In this document: positions 42,658-52,503 of the stretch, in pieces
Position numbering within the stretch: the stretch's first letter is position 1
Layout of the letters: each line of letters begins with the position of its first letter
Assembly (NCBI RefSeq): GCF_026241855.1
Contig: NZ_JAPJDC010000001.1
Coordinates: 1,798,001 to 1,862,000, forward strand
DNA length: 64,000 nucleotides
Direction: 5' to 3'
From: Curtobacterium flaccumfaciens pv. betae
GTDB taxonomy: Bacteria; Actinomycetota; Actinomycetes; Actinomycetales; Microbacteriaceae
Program-made: the position numbers and the translations under genes
Notes under the pieces: generated by a model
The model's input: the letters and a program-made list of their open reading frames with translations, nothing else
Databases searched by the model: none
Told to the model about the DNA's origin: nothing

Positions 42658-44192
42658 CGGGTGCCTCCCACGGTGTCGGCGCTGCCGGCGGTGGCGCCGG
42701 CAGCGGCTGCGGCTGCGGCTGCGGGGCCGGTGGTGCCCGCTGCGGCACCGGTGCTGCTGGTGGCTACGGTGCTGCCGGCGGCTGCGGTCGACGGCTCGAC
42801 GGTGCGGCGCGGCGGTGCGGCCTCGAGGTGCACCACGGTCGTGGTCGTCATCTCGTCGAGCAGGTGCGGGCCGTACCCGAACCCGGCGCCCGAGGCACCG
42901 CGGGGCTGGGCGCTGCCGCCCGGAGCGCCACCGAACACGGCGTTCACCTTGACGGTGCCGACGGGCAGCTCGGCCGCTGCACGGAGCGCGTGTGCGGTGT
43001 CGTTCGTCAGCACCGTGGCTGCGAGGCCGTAGCGGTCGGCCGCGGCGAGCCGGAGGCCCTCCTCGAAGTCCGACACGACGCGCACCGGGGCGATCGGGCC
43101 GAAGGTCTCCTCGGTCAGCACGAGCGTGTCGTCCGTGCAGTCGGTCAGGACGGTCGCCGGGTAGAACGATCCGAGCCCGCCGGGCGTGACGCCACCGGTC
43201 CGAGCGACGGCGCCGCGGGCGATCGCGTCGTCGACGTGGTGCTGCACCAGCTCGCGCAGCCGGTCGTCCACGAGGGGTCCGAACTCGGCGGCGGGTGCGG
43301 CCGTGCGGCGCTCCGCCTCGGCGACCAGCGCGGCGATGAAGGGCTCGGCGACGTCCTGGTGCACGTACACCCGCTCGACGCTGGTGCAGATCTGGCCGGT
43401 GTTCGCGAAGGCGCCGAGGGCGACCTGTGCGGCGGCCCACTCCGGGTCGACGTCGGCGTCGACGACGACGGGGTCGTTGCCGCCGTTCTCGCGGATGACG
43501 TGGGCGCGGGTGGTCACGGCCACCTCGCTCAGGCGGTCACCGGTCGCGGTCGACCCGACGTGCGCGTAGACGTCGATGCCCTCCTGCGCCAGGAGCTGCT
43601 CGCCGGTGGTCGCGTCGCCGTCGACACCGATGAGCACACCGTCCGGCAGGACCTCGGCGAGCAGCGCGTTGAGCCGGGCGAAGGTCGCGGGGCACCGTTC
43701 GCTGCCCTTGTGCACCACCGTGTTGCCCGTGACGATCGCTGCTCCGAGGATCCCGCAGGCCACGGCGACCGGGTCGTTCCACGGCGTCAGGGCGAGCACC
43801 ACGCCGCGCGGGTGCGGCACTGACCAGTCGGCGGCACCGAACTGCCCGCGCAGGGCCTCACCCCGGTGCACCGGCCCGAGCTCGGCGTACTGCACGAGCG
43901 TGCCGATGCCGGCCTCGACCCCACCGATGGCGTCGCCGGGCACCTTGCCGGTCTCGCGGGTGTTCAGGTCCGCCAGCTCCTGCGCGTGCGCACGGAGGTG
44001 CTCGGCCGCGGCGTGCAGCAGTGCACCGCGCTCGGCCGGCGCGGTCCGGGCCCAGGCACCGGCAGCGGCACGGGCACGGGCGACGGCGTTGCGGACGTCG
44101 TCCTCGGTCGAGCGGCGCACGGTGGACGCGATCGATCCGTTCACGGGGTCGGTCACCACGAGGTCGTCGGCGGCGGGGGGTGCGATCGTCAT
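42654..44192 (-). CDS. Aldehyde dehydrogenase with low-complexity tail
   Basis: A 512-aa NAD(P)+-dependent enzyme. The catalytic Cys is in FANTGQICTSVERV and the general-base Glu in VIRENGGNDP. The cofactor site includes LTPWNDPVAVA and VGSTATGDRL. The last 55 or so residues are an Ala/Thr/Ser/Gly-rich extension (STAAAGSTVATSSTGAAAG...) not found in the family and encoded by G/C-rich triplet repeats. It is coupled to hldE, so it may oxidise a sugar-derived aldehyde; the substrate is unknown. Confidence 0.85.
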   Translation of the reverse strand: MTIAPPAADDLVVTDPVNGSIASTVRRSTEDDVRNAVARARAAAGAWARTAPAERGALLHAAAEHLRAHAQELADLNTRETGKVPGDAIGGVEAGIGTLVQYAELGPVHRGEALRGQFGAADWSVPHPRGVVLALTPWNDPVAVACGILGAAIVTGNTVVHKGSERCPATFARLNALLAEVLPDGVLIGVDGDATTGEQLLAQEGIDVYAHVGSTATGDRLSEVAVTTRAHVIRENGGNDPVVVDADVDPEWAAAQVALGAFANTGQICTSVERVYVHQDVAEPFIAALVAEAERRTAAPAAEFGPLVDDRLRELVQHHVDDAIARGAVARTGGVTPGGLGSFYPATVLTDCTDDTLVLTEETFGPIAPVRVVSDFEEGLRLAAADRYGLAATVLTNDTAHALRAAAELPVGTVKVNAVFGGAPGGSAQPRGASGAGFGYGPHLLDEMTTTTVVHLEAAPPRRTVEPSTAAAGSTVATSSTGAAAGTTGPAAAAAAAAGATAGSADTVGGTR

Positions 44193-44313
44193 GGGGTCCT
44201 TCCGGAGGCGGGCGGGGCCTCACACGGTGCTCGGGCTCCGCTGTGTGCGGTCACGGCATCGCGCTTCTCGTCCATCCGGGTCCGCTGCTGGGCGTCCGGA
44301 CGGGTCCGACCGG

Positions 44314-44319
44314 TAGACG
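44314..44319 (+). promoter_or_regulatory. Possible -10 before a GT9 gene
   Basis: TAGACG, seven bases before the GTG at 44327, with no strong Shine-Dalgarno. The region between the divergent aldehyde dehydrogenase start and this gene is about 130 bp. Confidence 0.3.
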
Positions 44320-44326
44320 TGGAGCT

Positions 44327-45415
44327 GTGCAACAGATCGGTGTGGGCGGAGAACGGTTCGACGGTGTCGGCGAGATCGCGGTGCTCCGCGGTGGGGGACT
44401 GGGCGACCTGATGTTCGCCCTCCCGGCGGTCGAGGCCCTGGCCGCCGCGTACCCCGGAGCCCGGATCACGCTGCTCGGGGCACCGTCAGCGCGGCCGGTG
44501 CTCGAGGGCCGGAGCGAGGCCGTGCACGCCTTCGAGGAGCTCCCCGTCGTGCCCGGGGTCCGGGACTCCGGCGAGGGCGCACCGACCGAGCAGGACTTCT
44601 TCGAGCGGCTGCACGGGCGCTTCGACCTCGCGGTGCAGGTGCACGGCGGTGGCCGCAACTCGAACCCGTTCCTGCTCCGGCTCGGCGCCCGTCACACCGT
44701 GGGCACGGCCACCGAGGACGCCGAGGTCCTGGAACGCTGGGTCCGCTACGTCTACTACCAGCACGAGGTCGTCCGGGCGCTCGAGGTGGCCTCGCTCGCC
44801 GGCGCCGAACCGGTCACCCTCGACCCCCGACTGCACGTTCCCGAGGCCGCGCGGGCCGGGGTCCGGCAGCGCCTCGGCGTCCGGGGACGACTCGTCGCGA
44901 TCCACCCCGGCGCCACCGACCCGCGTCGCCGCTGGAGCCCCTCGCGCTTCGCCGAGGTCGCCCGTGCACGGCTCGCCGCCGGGGACGACGTGGTGCTCGT
45001 CGGTGACGACTCGGACGTGCCGGCGTCGTCCGCCATCGTCGCGTCGCTGCCGCCCGAGCTGCGGGAGCGCGTCCACGACCTCACCGGGTCACTGCCGCTG
45101 CGTGAACTGCCCGACGTCCTCGCCGCCGCCGACGTCGTGGTCGGCGACGACTCCGGCCCACGGCACCTCGCCGTCGCCGTGGGCACGCCGACCGTCGGGG
45201 TGTTCTGGTTCGGCAACGTGATCAACGCCGGGCCGTTCGACCGCGGTCGGCACCGCGTGCACCTGTCCTTCGTGACGCAGTGCCCGGTGTGCGGCGCGGA
45301 CGTGACCCAGGTCGGCTGGACCGCCGAGCGGTGTGAGCACGACCCGTCCTACGTCGACCAGGTCGAGCCGGAGGCCGTCCTCGCCGACGTCGAGGACCTG
45401 CTCCGCACGGTCTGA
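44327..45415 (+). CDS. Family 9 glycosyltransferase (heptosyltransferase-like) A
   Basis: A 362-aa GT-B enzyme. The N-terminal domain has LRGGGLGDLMFALPAVEAL, the GT9 G-x-GD acceptor loop. The C-terminal domain has AIHPGATDPRRRWSPSRFAE and VGDDSGPRHLAVAVGTPTVGV, the donor-site signature. A CPVCGA...C cluster near the end could bind metal. GTG 44327 is used. It is separate from the minus-strand operon and ends at the second repeat array. Confidence 0.85.
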   Translation: MQQIGVGGERFDGVGEIAVLRGGGLGDLMFALPAVEALAAAYPGARITLLGAPSARPVLEGRSEAVHAFEELPVVPGVRDSGEGAPTEQDFFERLHGRFDLAVQVHGGGRNSNPFLLRLGARHTVGTATEDAEVLERWVRYVYYQHEVVRALEVASLAGAEPVTLDPRLHVPEAARAGVRQRLGVRGRLVAIHPGATDPRRRWSPSRFAEVARARLAAGDDVVLVGDDSDVPASSAIVASLPPELRERVHDLTGSLPLRELPDVLAAADVVVGDDSGPRHLAVAVGTPTVGVFWFGNVINAGPFDRGRHRVHLSFVTQCPVCGADVTQVGWTAERCEHDPSYVDQVEPEAVLADVEDLLRTV

Positions 45416-45437
45416 CGCTGCACGCGGCGCCACGAGC

Positions 45438-46175
45438 GCCCGGTGCGAGGTTCCACATTCTGTGGGACGCTCCGGCCCTCGCACGGAGTGCGGAAGCGCG
45501 CACCGAGCGGTGGACGGATCGTCGGACGGCCCGGAGGCGCGGTGCCAGCCCGGCACGCGCCTCCAGGCAGCGCCGTGGCGCGTCACGACCGCCCGGTGCG
45601 AGGTTCCACACTCCGTGGGACGCTCCGGCCCTCGCACGGAGTGCGGAAGCGCGCACCGAGCGGTGGACGGACCGTCGGACGGCCGGGAGGCGCGGTGCCA
45701 GCCCGGCACGCGCCTCCAGGCCGCCCCATGTGGCGTCACGACCGCCCGGTGCGAGGTTCCACACTCCGTGGGACGCCCCGGCCCTCGCACGGAGTGCGGA
45801 AGCGCGCACCGAACGGTGGACGCGCGCGACTGACGGCCGGGAGGCGCGGTGCGAGCCCGGCACGCGCCTCCAGGCCGCCCCATGTGGCGTCACGAGCGCC
45901 CGGTGCGAGGTTCCACATTCCGTGGGACGCCCCGGGCCTCGCACGGGGTGCGGAAGCGCGCACCATGCGGTGGACAGACCGGCGGACGGCCGGGAGGCGC
46001 GGTGCCAGCCCGGCACGCGCCTCCAGGCCGCGCCGGGGCGCGCCACGACCGCCCGGTGCGAGGTTCCACGCTCCGTGGGACGCTCCGGCCCTCGCACGGG
46101 TTGCGGAAGCTCGCACCAGCGCCCGGCACACGGACACACGGGAGGCGCGGTGCCAGCCGGCACCGCGCCTCCCGT
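45438..46175. repeat. Tandem array of five ~153-bp palindromic units
   Basis: The units begin at about 45438, 45591, 45744, 45898 and 46051 (spacings 153, 153, 154, 153). Each has a hairpin GTGCGAG...CTCGCAC enclosing TTCCACA/TGTGGGA, then AGTGCGGAAGCGCGCACC, then GGAGGCGCGGTGCCAGCCC with GGCACGCGCCTCC. The last copy ends in a tighter terminator at 46138-46175. The array fills the 777-bp gap between convergent genes; no coding sequence is believed here. Confidence 0.9.
46138..46175. terminator. Terminal hairpin of the second array
   Basis: ACGGGAGGCGCGGTGCC pairs with GGCACCGCGCCTCCCGT around four bases. It lies 18 bp beyond the SDR stop on its downstream side. Confidence 0.75.
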
Positions 46176-46192
46176 CCGTCAGCGGCGAGCGG

Positions 46193-46897
46193 CTACGGCC
46201 AGCTCGGCTCCGTCTCCGGCATGATCGACAGCTCGCGGATCTCGCAGCCGGCCGGCTGCGACAGCGCGAAGATGATCGAGTTCGCGACGTACTCCGGCTC
46301 GATGAGCTGCGCGTCCGGGCCCGGCTTGTACTGCTCGGTCCGGTCGGCGAAGAAGTTCGTGCGCATCCCGGCGGGGATGATGTTGGTCACGCCGATGCGA
46401 CCGGCGGTCTCGGCGGCCAGCGCCTGCGAGAACCCGCGGACACCGAACTTCGACGCCGAGTACGCGGTGCCGTCGCCGACGCCGCGCAGGGCGAGCGACG
46501 AGGAGATGGTGACGACGCGGCCGTGCGTGGCCTCGAGGGCGGGCAGGGCGGCGCGCACGGTCGAGGCGGTGCCGATCAGGTTGACGCCGACGATCTGCTC
46601 CCACTTGCCGGACGAGATCGCGTCGATCGGGGCGGGGGTGTCGATGCCGGCGGCGGTGACGACGGCGTCGAGGCCACCGTGCCGCTCGGCGGCGTCACGG
46701 ACCGCCTGCTCGACGGCGTCGGTGTCCGAGACGTCCACGGCGACGGCGTCGACGCCCTCGGGGACGGCGTCGATCCGCAGGTCCAGGACGATCGGGGTGC
46801 CGCCGGCCTCGGTGACGGCGGCCACGACGGCGGCTCCGAGGCCGGAGGCGCCGCCGGTGACGAGGACGCGGCCGATGGGGGTGGTGGGGACGGGCAT
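46193..46897 (-). CDS. Short-chain dehydrogenase/reductase
   Basis: A 234-aa Rossmann oxidoreductase. TGGASGLGAAVV is the cofactor glycine motif, VVTAAGI replaces the NNAG strand, and the catalytic Ser and YxxxK are in TISSSLALRG and AYSASKFG. NIIPAGMRTNFF is the typical post-catalytic loop. ATG 46897 has AAAGGA upstream. It is the last gene of the heptose operon, 62 bp after hldE paralogue 2, and may modify the nucleotide-sugar. Confidence 0.85.
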   Translation of the reverse strand: MPVPTTPIGRVLVTGGASGLGAAVVAAVTEAGGTPIVLDLRIDAVPEGVDAVAVDVSDTDAVEQAVRDAAERHGGLDAVVTAAGIDTPAPIDAISSGKWEQIVGVNLIGTASTVRAALPALEATHGRVVTISSSLALRGVGDGTAYSASKFGVRGFSQALAAETAGRIGVTNIIPAGMRTNFFADRTEQYKPGPDAQLIEPEYVANSIIFALSQPAGCEIRELSIMPETEPSWP

Positions 46898-46959
46898 GGA
46901 TGTCCTTTGCGTAGTGGTGCGGGAAGTGGTCGAGCTGGTGTGGAACGGCGAGCGGACGC

Positions 46960-48393
46960 TCAGCCGACGCGTTCGATCGCGGCGGCGAGCCGGGTGGTCG
47001 AGCGGCCCGGGTGGAACGGCACGGTGACGACGCGGCCACCCCACTCGGCGAGGGTCGCCGTCTCGGGCAGTTCGCTCGCGGTGTAGTCGCCGCCCTTCGC
47101 CCAGACGTCCGGTCGGAAGCGGCGCAGGGCCTCGTCGGGGGTGGACTCGTCGAACACCACGACGGCGTCGACGCAGTCGAGTGCCAGGAGCAGCTCGACC
47201 CGGTCGTCCTGGGTCATGATCGGCCGGTCCGGGCCCTTCAGCGCGCGGACCGACGAGTCCGAGTTGAGGCACACGACCAGGCAGTCGCCGAGTGCACGGG
47301 CGGCCGACAGGGTGCGGGCGTGCCCGGCGTGCAGCAGGTCGAAGCAGCCTCCGGTCGCGACGACGGTGCCGCCGGCGCTCCGGACGTCGTGCACCAGGCG
47401 CATGGCGTCCCGGTCGGCCCCGGGCACGGCGAGCGGCGCGGGGCCGTCGTCGGCGAAGAGCGCGGTGACGCCACCGGCGGCCAGGTACTCGGACGCGGCG
47501 ACCACGCCGGCGGAGACGGCCTCGGGGACGTCCGCGCCGGACGCCAGTGCGACGGCGACGCCCGCGGCGAGCCGGTCGCCGGCACCGCAGGGGTCCCCGG
47601 CGCTGACGGACGGAGCCGGCACGAAGCGGCTGTCGCCCTGGGCGTCGGCGAGCAGCGCACCGCGGTCGCCCATCGTCACCGCGACGGCGCCGGCCTGCCA
47701 CTGCTCGACGAGCCGGGCGGCGGCGACGGTCGCGAAGGGCACACCGTGTCCCTCGACGTCGGTGAAGCGTCGCGCCTCGGCAGCGTTCGGGGTGGCGACG
47801 GTGGTGCCGGGGACGGGGGCGGCGCCCTTGGGGTGCGGGTCCCAGACCACCGGCAGGCGCTCGGCCGCACGGGTGAGGGCGTCACGGAGTGCCGGGGCAG
47901 CGGCGACCCCGCGGCCGTAGTCGGCGACGACGATCGCGTCGACGCCGTCGAGGGCGGCGGTCATCGCGTCGGTGGCCTCGGGCACGGGCGGGGTCGCGCA
48001 GCCCTCGTCGATCCGGACGAGGGCGTGGTCGACGACGCGCACGCGGGTCTTCACGGGCGTGGGGACGCCGGAGGGCCCGGCGACGATCGTGACGTCGGGC
48101 AGCAGGTCACGGATCTCCTGGGCACGGCCGTCGTCGCTCAGGACGGTGACCAGGGTGACGTCGTGGCCGTCGCGGGCGAGCATCGTCGCGACGAGTCCGG
48201 CGCCACCGGCACGGCGGTCGTCGGTGGCGACGTCCACCACGGGGACGGGGGCGTCCGGGCTCAGCCGCTCGCTCGTGCCCGACACGTCGACGTCGAGCAG
48301 GGTGTCCCCGACGACGGCGATGCGGAAGCGCGGTCCGGCGGTACGGCCACCGGCGGCGCCGGAACGCGGTGCGACGGCAGCGGGCCCGCTCAT
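46960..48393 (-). CDS. hldE2: Bifunctional heptose kinase/nucleotidyltransferase, paralogue 2
   Basis: A 477-aa HldE-type enzyme. The PfkB part has VVGDTLLDVDVSG, GGAGLVATMLARDG and GAGDRLAAGVA. The transferase part has GGCFDLLHAGH, LKGPDRPIMT and WAKGGDYTAS. It shares only part of its sequence with the paralogue at 41164, so the two are not a recent duplication. The ATG overlaps the GmhA stop, tying it to the heptose-phosphate isomerase. Symbol is descriptive. Confidence 0.85.
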   Translation of the reverse strand: MSGPAAVAPRSGAAGGRTAGPRFRIAVVGDTLLDVDVSGTSERLSPDAPVPVVDVATDDRRAGGAGLVATMLARDGHDVTLVTVLSDDGRAQEIRDLLPDVTIVAGPSGVPTPVKTRVRVVDHALVRIDEGCATPPVPEATDAMTAALDGVDAIVVADYGRGVAAAPALRDALTRAAERLPVVWDPHPKGAAPVPGTTVATPNAAEARRFTDVEGHGVPFATVAAARLVEQWQAGAVAVTMGDRGALLADAQGDSRFVPAPSVSAGDPCGAGDRLAAGVAVALASGADVPEAVSAGVVAASEYLAAGGVTALFADDGPAPLAVPGADRDAMRLVHDVRSAGGTVVATGGCFDLLHAGHARTLSAARALGDCLVVCLNSDSSVRALKGPDRPIMTQDDRVELLLALDCVDAVVVFDESTPDEALRRFRPDVWAKGGDYTASELPETATLAEWGGRVVTVPFHPGRSTTRLAAAIERVG

Positions 48394-49013
48394 CGACGGC
48401 CCCCGCGACGCAGCGTCGGCTCCATCGCCTTGCAGAGCGCGTGCACCAGGACGAGCTGCGCCTCCTGCACGTTGGCGGACGGCCCCTTGATGCAGATCGC
48501 GTCGTCGACCAGGTCGGCGAGCGGGTTCGGTCCGGACCCGGTCAGCGCGAGGGAGCGGGCGCCCACGGCACGTGCGGCCTCGGCGGCCCGCAGCAGGTTC
48601 GGGCTCTTGCCGCTCGTCGACAGCAGCACGAGGACGTCACCGGCACGGGCGTGCGCCGACACCTGCCGCGCGAACACCTGGTCGTAGCCGTAGTCGTTCC
48701 CGATGGCGGTCACCGCCGAGGTCTCGGCGTGCAGCGAGATGGCCGAGTACGCCGGTCGGTCGCCCTCGAAACGGCCGGTGAGCTCGGACGTCAGGTGCTG
48801 CGCCTCGGCAGCCGAGCCGCCGTTGCCCGCGGCGAGCAGCCGACGTCCGGCGACGAGCCGCCCGGCGATGTCGTCCGCCCACTCGGCGATGTGGTCCCGG
48901 TGGTCGACGAGGGAGGCGATCACGGGGACCGACGCCGCGACGTGGTCGACGACGACGCGGGCACTGTCGGTGACGGCGCGGTCCTCGAGCCCGGTCTGCT
49001 GGTCGATGGTCAT
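48390..49013 (-). CDS. gmhA: Phosphoheptose isomerase (GmhA-like SIS protein)
   Basis: A 207-aa SIS-domain enzyme that would convert sedoheptulose-7-phosphate to glycero-manno-heptose-7-phosphate. [20 protein letters not shown] and [15 protein letters not shown] carry the sugar-phosphate binding Ser/Thr, and the His of VLVHALC is the expected C-terminal active-site residue. The ATG overlaps the upstream glycosyltransferase stop, and its stop overlaps hldE2. Confidence 0.85.
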   Translation of the reverse strand: MTIDQQTGLEDRAVTDSARVVVDHVAASVPVIASLVDHRDHIAEWADDIAGRLVAGRRLLAAGNGGSAAEAQHLTSELTGRFEGDRPAYSAISLHAETSAVTAIGNDYGYDQVFARQVSAHARAGDVLVLLSTSGKSPNLLRAAEAARAVGARSLALTGSGPNPLADLVDDAICIKGPSANVQEAQLVLVHALCKAMEPTLRRGGRR

Positions 49014-50338
49014 CGTGCGGTCCTCTCCGTCGACTGCGCGGCGCGGGTGGCCCGGCCGGCGTGGGTGGTGCGCGAGCGGCCGGCGGCGGGCCCGGTGGTG
49101 CTGGCGGACGAGGTCGCGCCGGCGAGCAGGCGCTCGTAGACGCGTTCGCTGTCGGCGGCGACCTTCTGCCAGGTGTAGCGGGACTCGGCGCGCTGTCGAC
49201 CGGCACGGCCGTACGCCTCGCGGCGCTCCGGGTCGTCGAGCAGTGCGCCGACGGCCTCGGCGACCGCGGTCTCGTCGCGCGGCGGCACGTGCAGGCCGGT
49301 GGCGTCCTCGACGACGGTGTCGATGAGCCCGCCGACGCTCGACGCGACCACCGGGCGACCGCAGGCCATCGCCTCGAGCGGCACGATGCCGAACGGCTCG
49401 TACCAGGGGGCGCAGACGACGACGTCGGCGCTGCGGTAGACGGCGGGCATGTCGTGCTGCCCGAGCTGCCCGCGGAAGGTCACGTGCTCGCGCACGCCGA
49501 GTGACCGGGCGAGGGTGTCGAGGCGCTGGTACTCGGGGTCGTCCACCAGGTCGGCACCGGCGACACCGGCACCGCCCACGACGACGAGCTCGACGTCGCG
49601 GCCCTGTTCGACCAGCGCGGCGAGAGCGGCGATCGTCGTCCCGACGCCCTTCCGCTGCACGAGTCGTGAGGCGGTGAGCACCCGGAGCGGACGGTCGCGC
49701 TCTTCGACGGGGCCGTCCGGACGGAAGAGCGAGACGTCGACCCCGCACGGCACGACGGAGATGCGGTGCAGCGGGACGCCGAGGGCCTTGAGCTCGAACG
49801 CCTCGTCCGAGCACGTCGCGACGACCTGGTCGACGCTCCGGCCGACGGCGGGTTCGACCCACTCGCGCTCGGCCGGGCTGGTGTCCGCGGCACCCTGGTG
49901 CCGGCGCTTCACGACACCCAGGGCGTGGAAGGTCTGCACCACCGGGATCCGCACCCCACCGGTCCGGGCCTGCACCTGCGTCACCGCGTCGAGGGCGGCG
50001 TGCCCGGACATCCAGAAGTGCGCGTGCACCACGTCGGGACGGTCGAGGAACCACTCGGCGGCGAGCACCGACGCGAACGTCCCCATGAACGGGAACAGCT
50101 CGTCCTTCGGCACGGCACGCGCCGGACCGGCGTCGACGTGCACGACGTCCACACCGGGGCGCAGGGGCACACGGACGGGCTGCGACGCGTCGTCGCGCCG
50201 CGTGTAGACGGTCACGTGGTGGCCGCGGTCGGCCAGCGCACCGGACAGTTCGGCGACGTGGACGTTCTGCCCACCGGCGTCGACCCCGCCGAGCACGGCG
50301 AGCGGACTCGCGTGCTCGGACACCATGGCGATCTTCAT
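49010..50338 (-). CDS. Family 4 glycosyltransferase A
   Basis: A 442-aa GT-B enzyme. [20 protein letters not shown] is the N-terminal Gly-rich acceptor loop. [15 protein letters not shown] and [18 protein letters not shown] (the E-x7-E donor motif) mark the C-terminal domain. A basic low-complexity tail follows residue 405. It resembles sucrose-phosphate-synthase-like or mannosyltransferase-type GT4 enzymes. Coupled to gmhA and to the next GT4; donor unknown, a nucleotide-heptose being possible. Confidence 0.85.
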   Translation of the reverse strand: MKIAMVSEHASPLAVLGGVDAGGQNVHVAELSGALADRGHHVTVYTRRDDASQPVRVPLRPGVDVVHVDAGPARAVPKDELFPFMGTFASVLAAEWFLDRPDVVHAHFWMSGHAALDAVTQVQARTGGVRIPVVQTFHALGVVKRRHQGAADTSPAEREWVEPAVGRSVDQVVATCSDEAFELKALGVPLHRISVVPCGVDVSLFRPDGPVEERDRPLRVLTASRLVQRKGVGTTIAALAALVEQGRDVELVVVGGAGVAGADLVDDPEYQRLDTLARSLGVREHVTFRGQLGQHDMPAVYRSADVVVCAPWYEPFGIVPLEAMACGRPVVASSVGGLIDTVVEDATGLHVPPRDETAVAEAVGALLDDPERREAYGRAGRQRAESRYTWQKVAADSERVYERLLAGATSSASTTGPAAGRSRTTHAGRATRAAQSTERTAR

Positions 50339-51336
50339 CCGAGGCTCCCTTCGAGCGCGGCTCCCGCCGCACGGTTCCGTCGCACACCGCGCGCGACGGC
50401 GTCGCCGAGCAGGTCGTCCCAGTCGGCCAGGAACCGACCGAGCGCGTGCCGTGCGAGCACGGCCTCCCGCGCCACGAGTCCCCGTCGACGCGCCTCGTCC
50501 GGGTCCTCCAGCAGCAGCCTGGAGGCCCGCACCAGCTCCTCGACGTCGGTCGCGATCGCCCCGGCCTCACCCGGGACCGTGCGGGCCGCGTCCGTCGTCG
50601 CGAGCACCAGGACCGGCATGGCCATGTGCATCGACTCGATGAGCGACAGGCCGAGCGAGGTCCAGCGGTTCGGGTGCACGTAGGCCCGCCGTTCGGCCAG
50701 CGCCGCGTGCATGGGGTCGGCCTTCACGTCGCCCTGCGCGACCACGCGGTCGCCGAAGCCGAGCTCCGGCAGCCGTTCGGTGCCGATGCCCCAGACGTCG
50801 ACCGGCGCGACCTCGGCGAAGCGGGGGAGCAGGTCGGTGCCGACGACACGGTTGCGCCGGACGGGTTCGTTGATGACGACGCCGAGACGTTCGAGCGCAC
50901 CGGTGTACAGCGGGCCGGGGTCGACGACGCCGTGCTCGACGACGGTGGTCCTGGTGGTGCCGCAGTCCCACATCAGGGCGTTCCAGTGCGTCACGTGCGC
51001 GATCGTCAGGTCGTCGCGGTCGCGCATCGGGTGCAGGCTGTTCGGCACGTCGACCCGGGGCGCGTTGTGCTCCACGAAGACGATCGGTACGTCACGGCCA
51101 CCGAGCAGACGGCGGGCTTCCTCGAGCTCCTCGGTGCGCTGCAGGACGACCACGTCGACCTCGGCCTCGGCGACGTCGGCCGGGTCGATCTCGATCGCGG
51201 AGTCCGGCCAGTCGCGCCCACCGCGGCCGAGTCCCCAGGCGTCGCGCGCCGGGGTGGTCGGGATGAGGTACTCGTGGGGGCCGCGGACGAAGGCGTCCAT
51301 CCAGCCGCCGTGCACGTGCCACACGAGGATCCGCAT
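50335..51336 (-). CDS. Family 4-like glycosyltransferase B
   Basis: A 333-aa GT-B type protein. The N-terminus [16 protein letters not shown], the central [13 protein letters not shown] and [19 protein letters not shown] (the E-rich donor loop) fit small actinobacterial GT4 relatives. The ATG lies 87 bp after the GT9 gene upstream, and its stop overlaps the next GT4 start. It probably extends the same glycan. Confidence 0.8.
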   Translation of the reverse strand: MRILVWHVHGGWMDAFVRGPHEYLIPTTPARDAWGLGRGGRDWPDSAIEIDPADVAEAEVDVVVLQRTEELEEARRLLGGRDVPIVFVEHNAPRVDVPNSLHPMRDRDDLTIAHVTHWNALMWDCGTTRTTVVEHGVVDPGPLYTGALERLGVVINEPVRRNRVVGTDLLPRFAEVAPVDVWGIGTERLPELGFGDRVVAQGDVKADPMHAALAERRAYVHPNRWTSLGLSLIESMHMAMPVLVLATTDAARTVPGEAGAIATDVEELVRASRLLLEDPDEARRRGLVAREAVLARHALGRFLADWDDLLGDAVARGVRRNRAAGAALEGSLG

Positions 51337-51423
51337 GCAGGGCCTTCCGGTCGGTGTCGATGGGCTCGCTCCCCGCCGCTGCCGGAGCAGCAGGAGAAGG
51401 AGCAGGAGAAGCAGTGGCGCACG

Positions 51424-52503
51424 CTACGCAGCGCCTTCTGGGCCGCCCCGCAGACTTCTCGGATCAGTCCGCGAAACGCGGTCGAGGAGCCGTTCGTGGG
51501 CCTCCAGGACCTCCGCGATGCGCACTCCGGACAGGCACGGGTGGCCGGGGACCGGGCACTCGCGAGCGCGGCTGAGACGGCACGGTGCGGCCTGGTCGCC
51601 GAGCAGTTCGACGAGCGGGGCGTACGGCGCCCACTTCACGGCGGGGACGACGGGCGAGAACAGGCTCACGATGGGCGCTCCGACGGCCGCGGCGAGGTGG
51701 GCCGGACCGGTGTTCCCGACGACGACGACCTCGGCGCCGGCGAGGACGGCCGCGAGTTCGGCGGGGCTGGTGCGGCCGCCGAGGTCGATGCCGGTGTCGC
51801 CCGCCACGGCGGCGGTCAGTGCGCGTTCGCCGGGGGAGCCGGTGACGACGACGGGGACGCCGCGCTCGGCGTAGGCGGCGACGAGCGCACGGTGGTGGGA
51901 CTCCGGCCACGACCGTGCCGGGACGCTGGCTCCGGGGTGGACGACCACGTAGCGGTCGAGGCCGGCCACGGGCGGGGGCAGGACGGCGTCGTGACGCACC
52001 GCGAGCCTCCCGTCGTCGTCCGGCGGCAGCCGGAACCCGGCCGCCTCGGCGATCCGCAGCGCGCGCTCGGGCTCGGGGAGGTCCTCGGGCAGGTCCTCGC
52101 CGGGGCACAGCCGTACGTCGAGCAGTGACCCGGGGTGGTCGACCGAGGCCCCGGAGACCCGGGGGACCCCGGCCAGGCGCAGGAGCAGCGCGAGGGGCAG
52201 GGGCGACTGGTGGAAGGACGTCAGGACGACGGCCTCGTCGGGCTGTTCCTCGGCGACCAGCGCGCGGAACTCGGCGAGCAGGGCGTCATCGATCGGGCGT
52301 GCGGTCTCGGTGACCCACGGTGCCGCCCACACCCGCACCCGGTCGATGCCGGGCAGCAGGTCGGCGGCCGGCGCCCCCTGCGGTCCGCACAGCATCGTCA
52401 CGTGCGCGGCACCGGCGGTGACCGCGCGGACCGCGGGCCCGGCGACCAGGACGTCGCCGAAGGAGTCGAGTCGGGCGACGAGGACGCGCCGACCAGCGCT
52501 CAC
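51424..52503 (-). CDS. Family 9 glycosyltransferase (heptosyltransferase-like) B
   Basis: A 359-aa GT9 protein: VARLDSFGDVLVAGPAVRAV is the N-terminal acceptor loop, VVVHPGASVPARSWPESHH and VVGNTGPAHLAAAVGAPIVSLFSP the C-terminal donor site. GTG 52503 overlaps the GmhB stop. Placement directly after a heptose phosphatase gene supports heptose as the transferred sugar. Confidence 0.85.
   Translation of the reverse strand: MSAGRRVLVARLDSFGDVLVAGPAVRAVTAGAAHVTMLCGPQGAPAADLLPGIDRVRVWAAPWVTETARPIDDALLAEFRALVAEEQPDEAVVLTSFHQSPLPLALLLRLAGVPRVSGASVDHPGSLLDVRLCPGEDLPEDLPEPERALRIAEAAGFRLPPDDDGRLAVRHDAVLPPPVAGLDRYVVVHPGASVPARSWPESHHRALVAAYAERGVPVVVTGSPGERALTAAVAGDTGIDLGGRTSPAELAAVLAGAEVVVVGNTGPAHLAAAVGAPIVSLFSPVVPAVKWAPYAPLVELLGDQAAPCRLSRARECPVPGHPCLSGVRIAEVLEAHERLLDRVSRTDPRSLRGGPEGAA

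Noticed and set aside
45443-47086. Long stop-free frames through the second array that look like repeat proteins
   Set aside because: The repeated protein pattern simply mirrors the 153-bp DNA repeat. Codon bias is inconsistent and no ribosome-binding site is seen.
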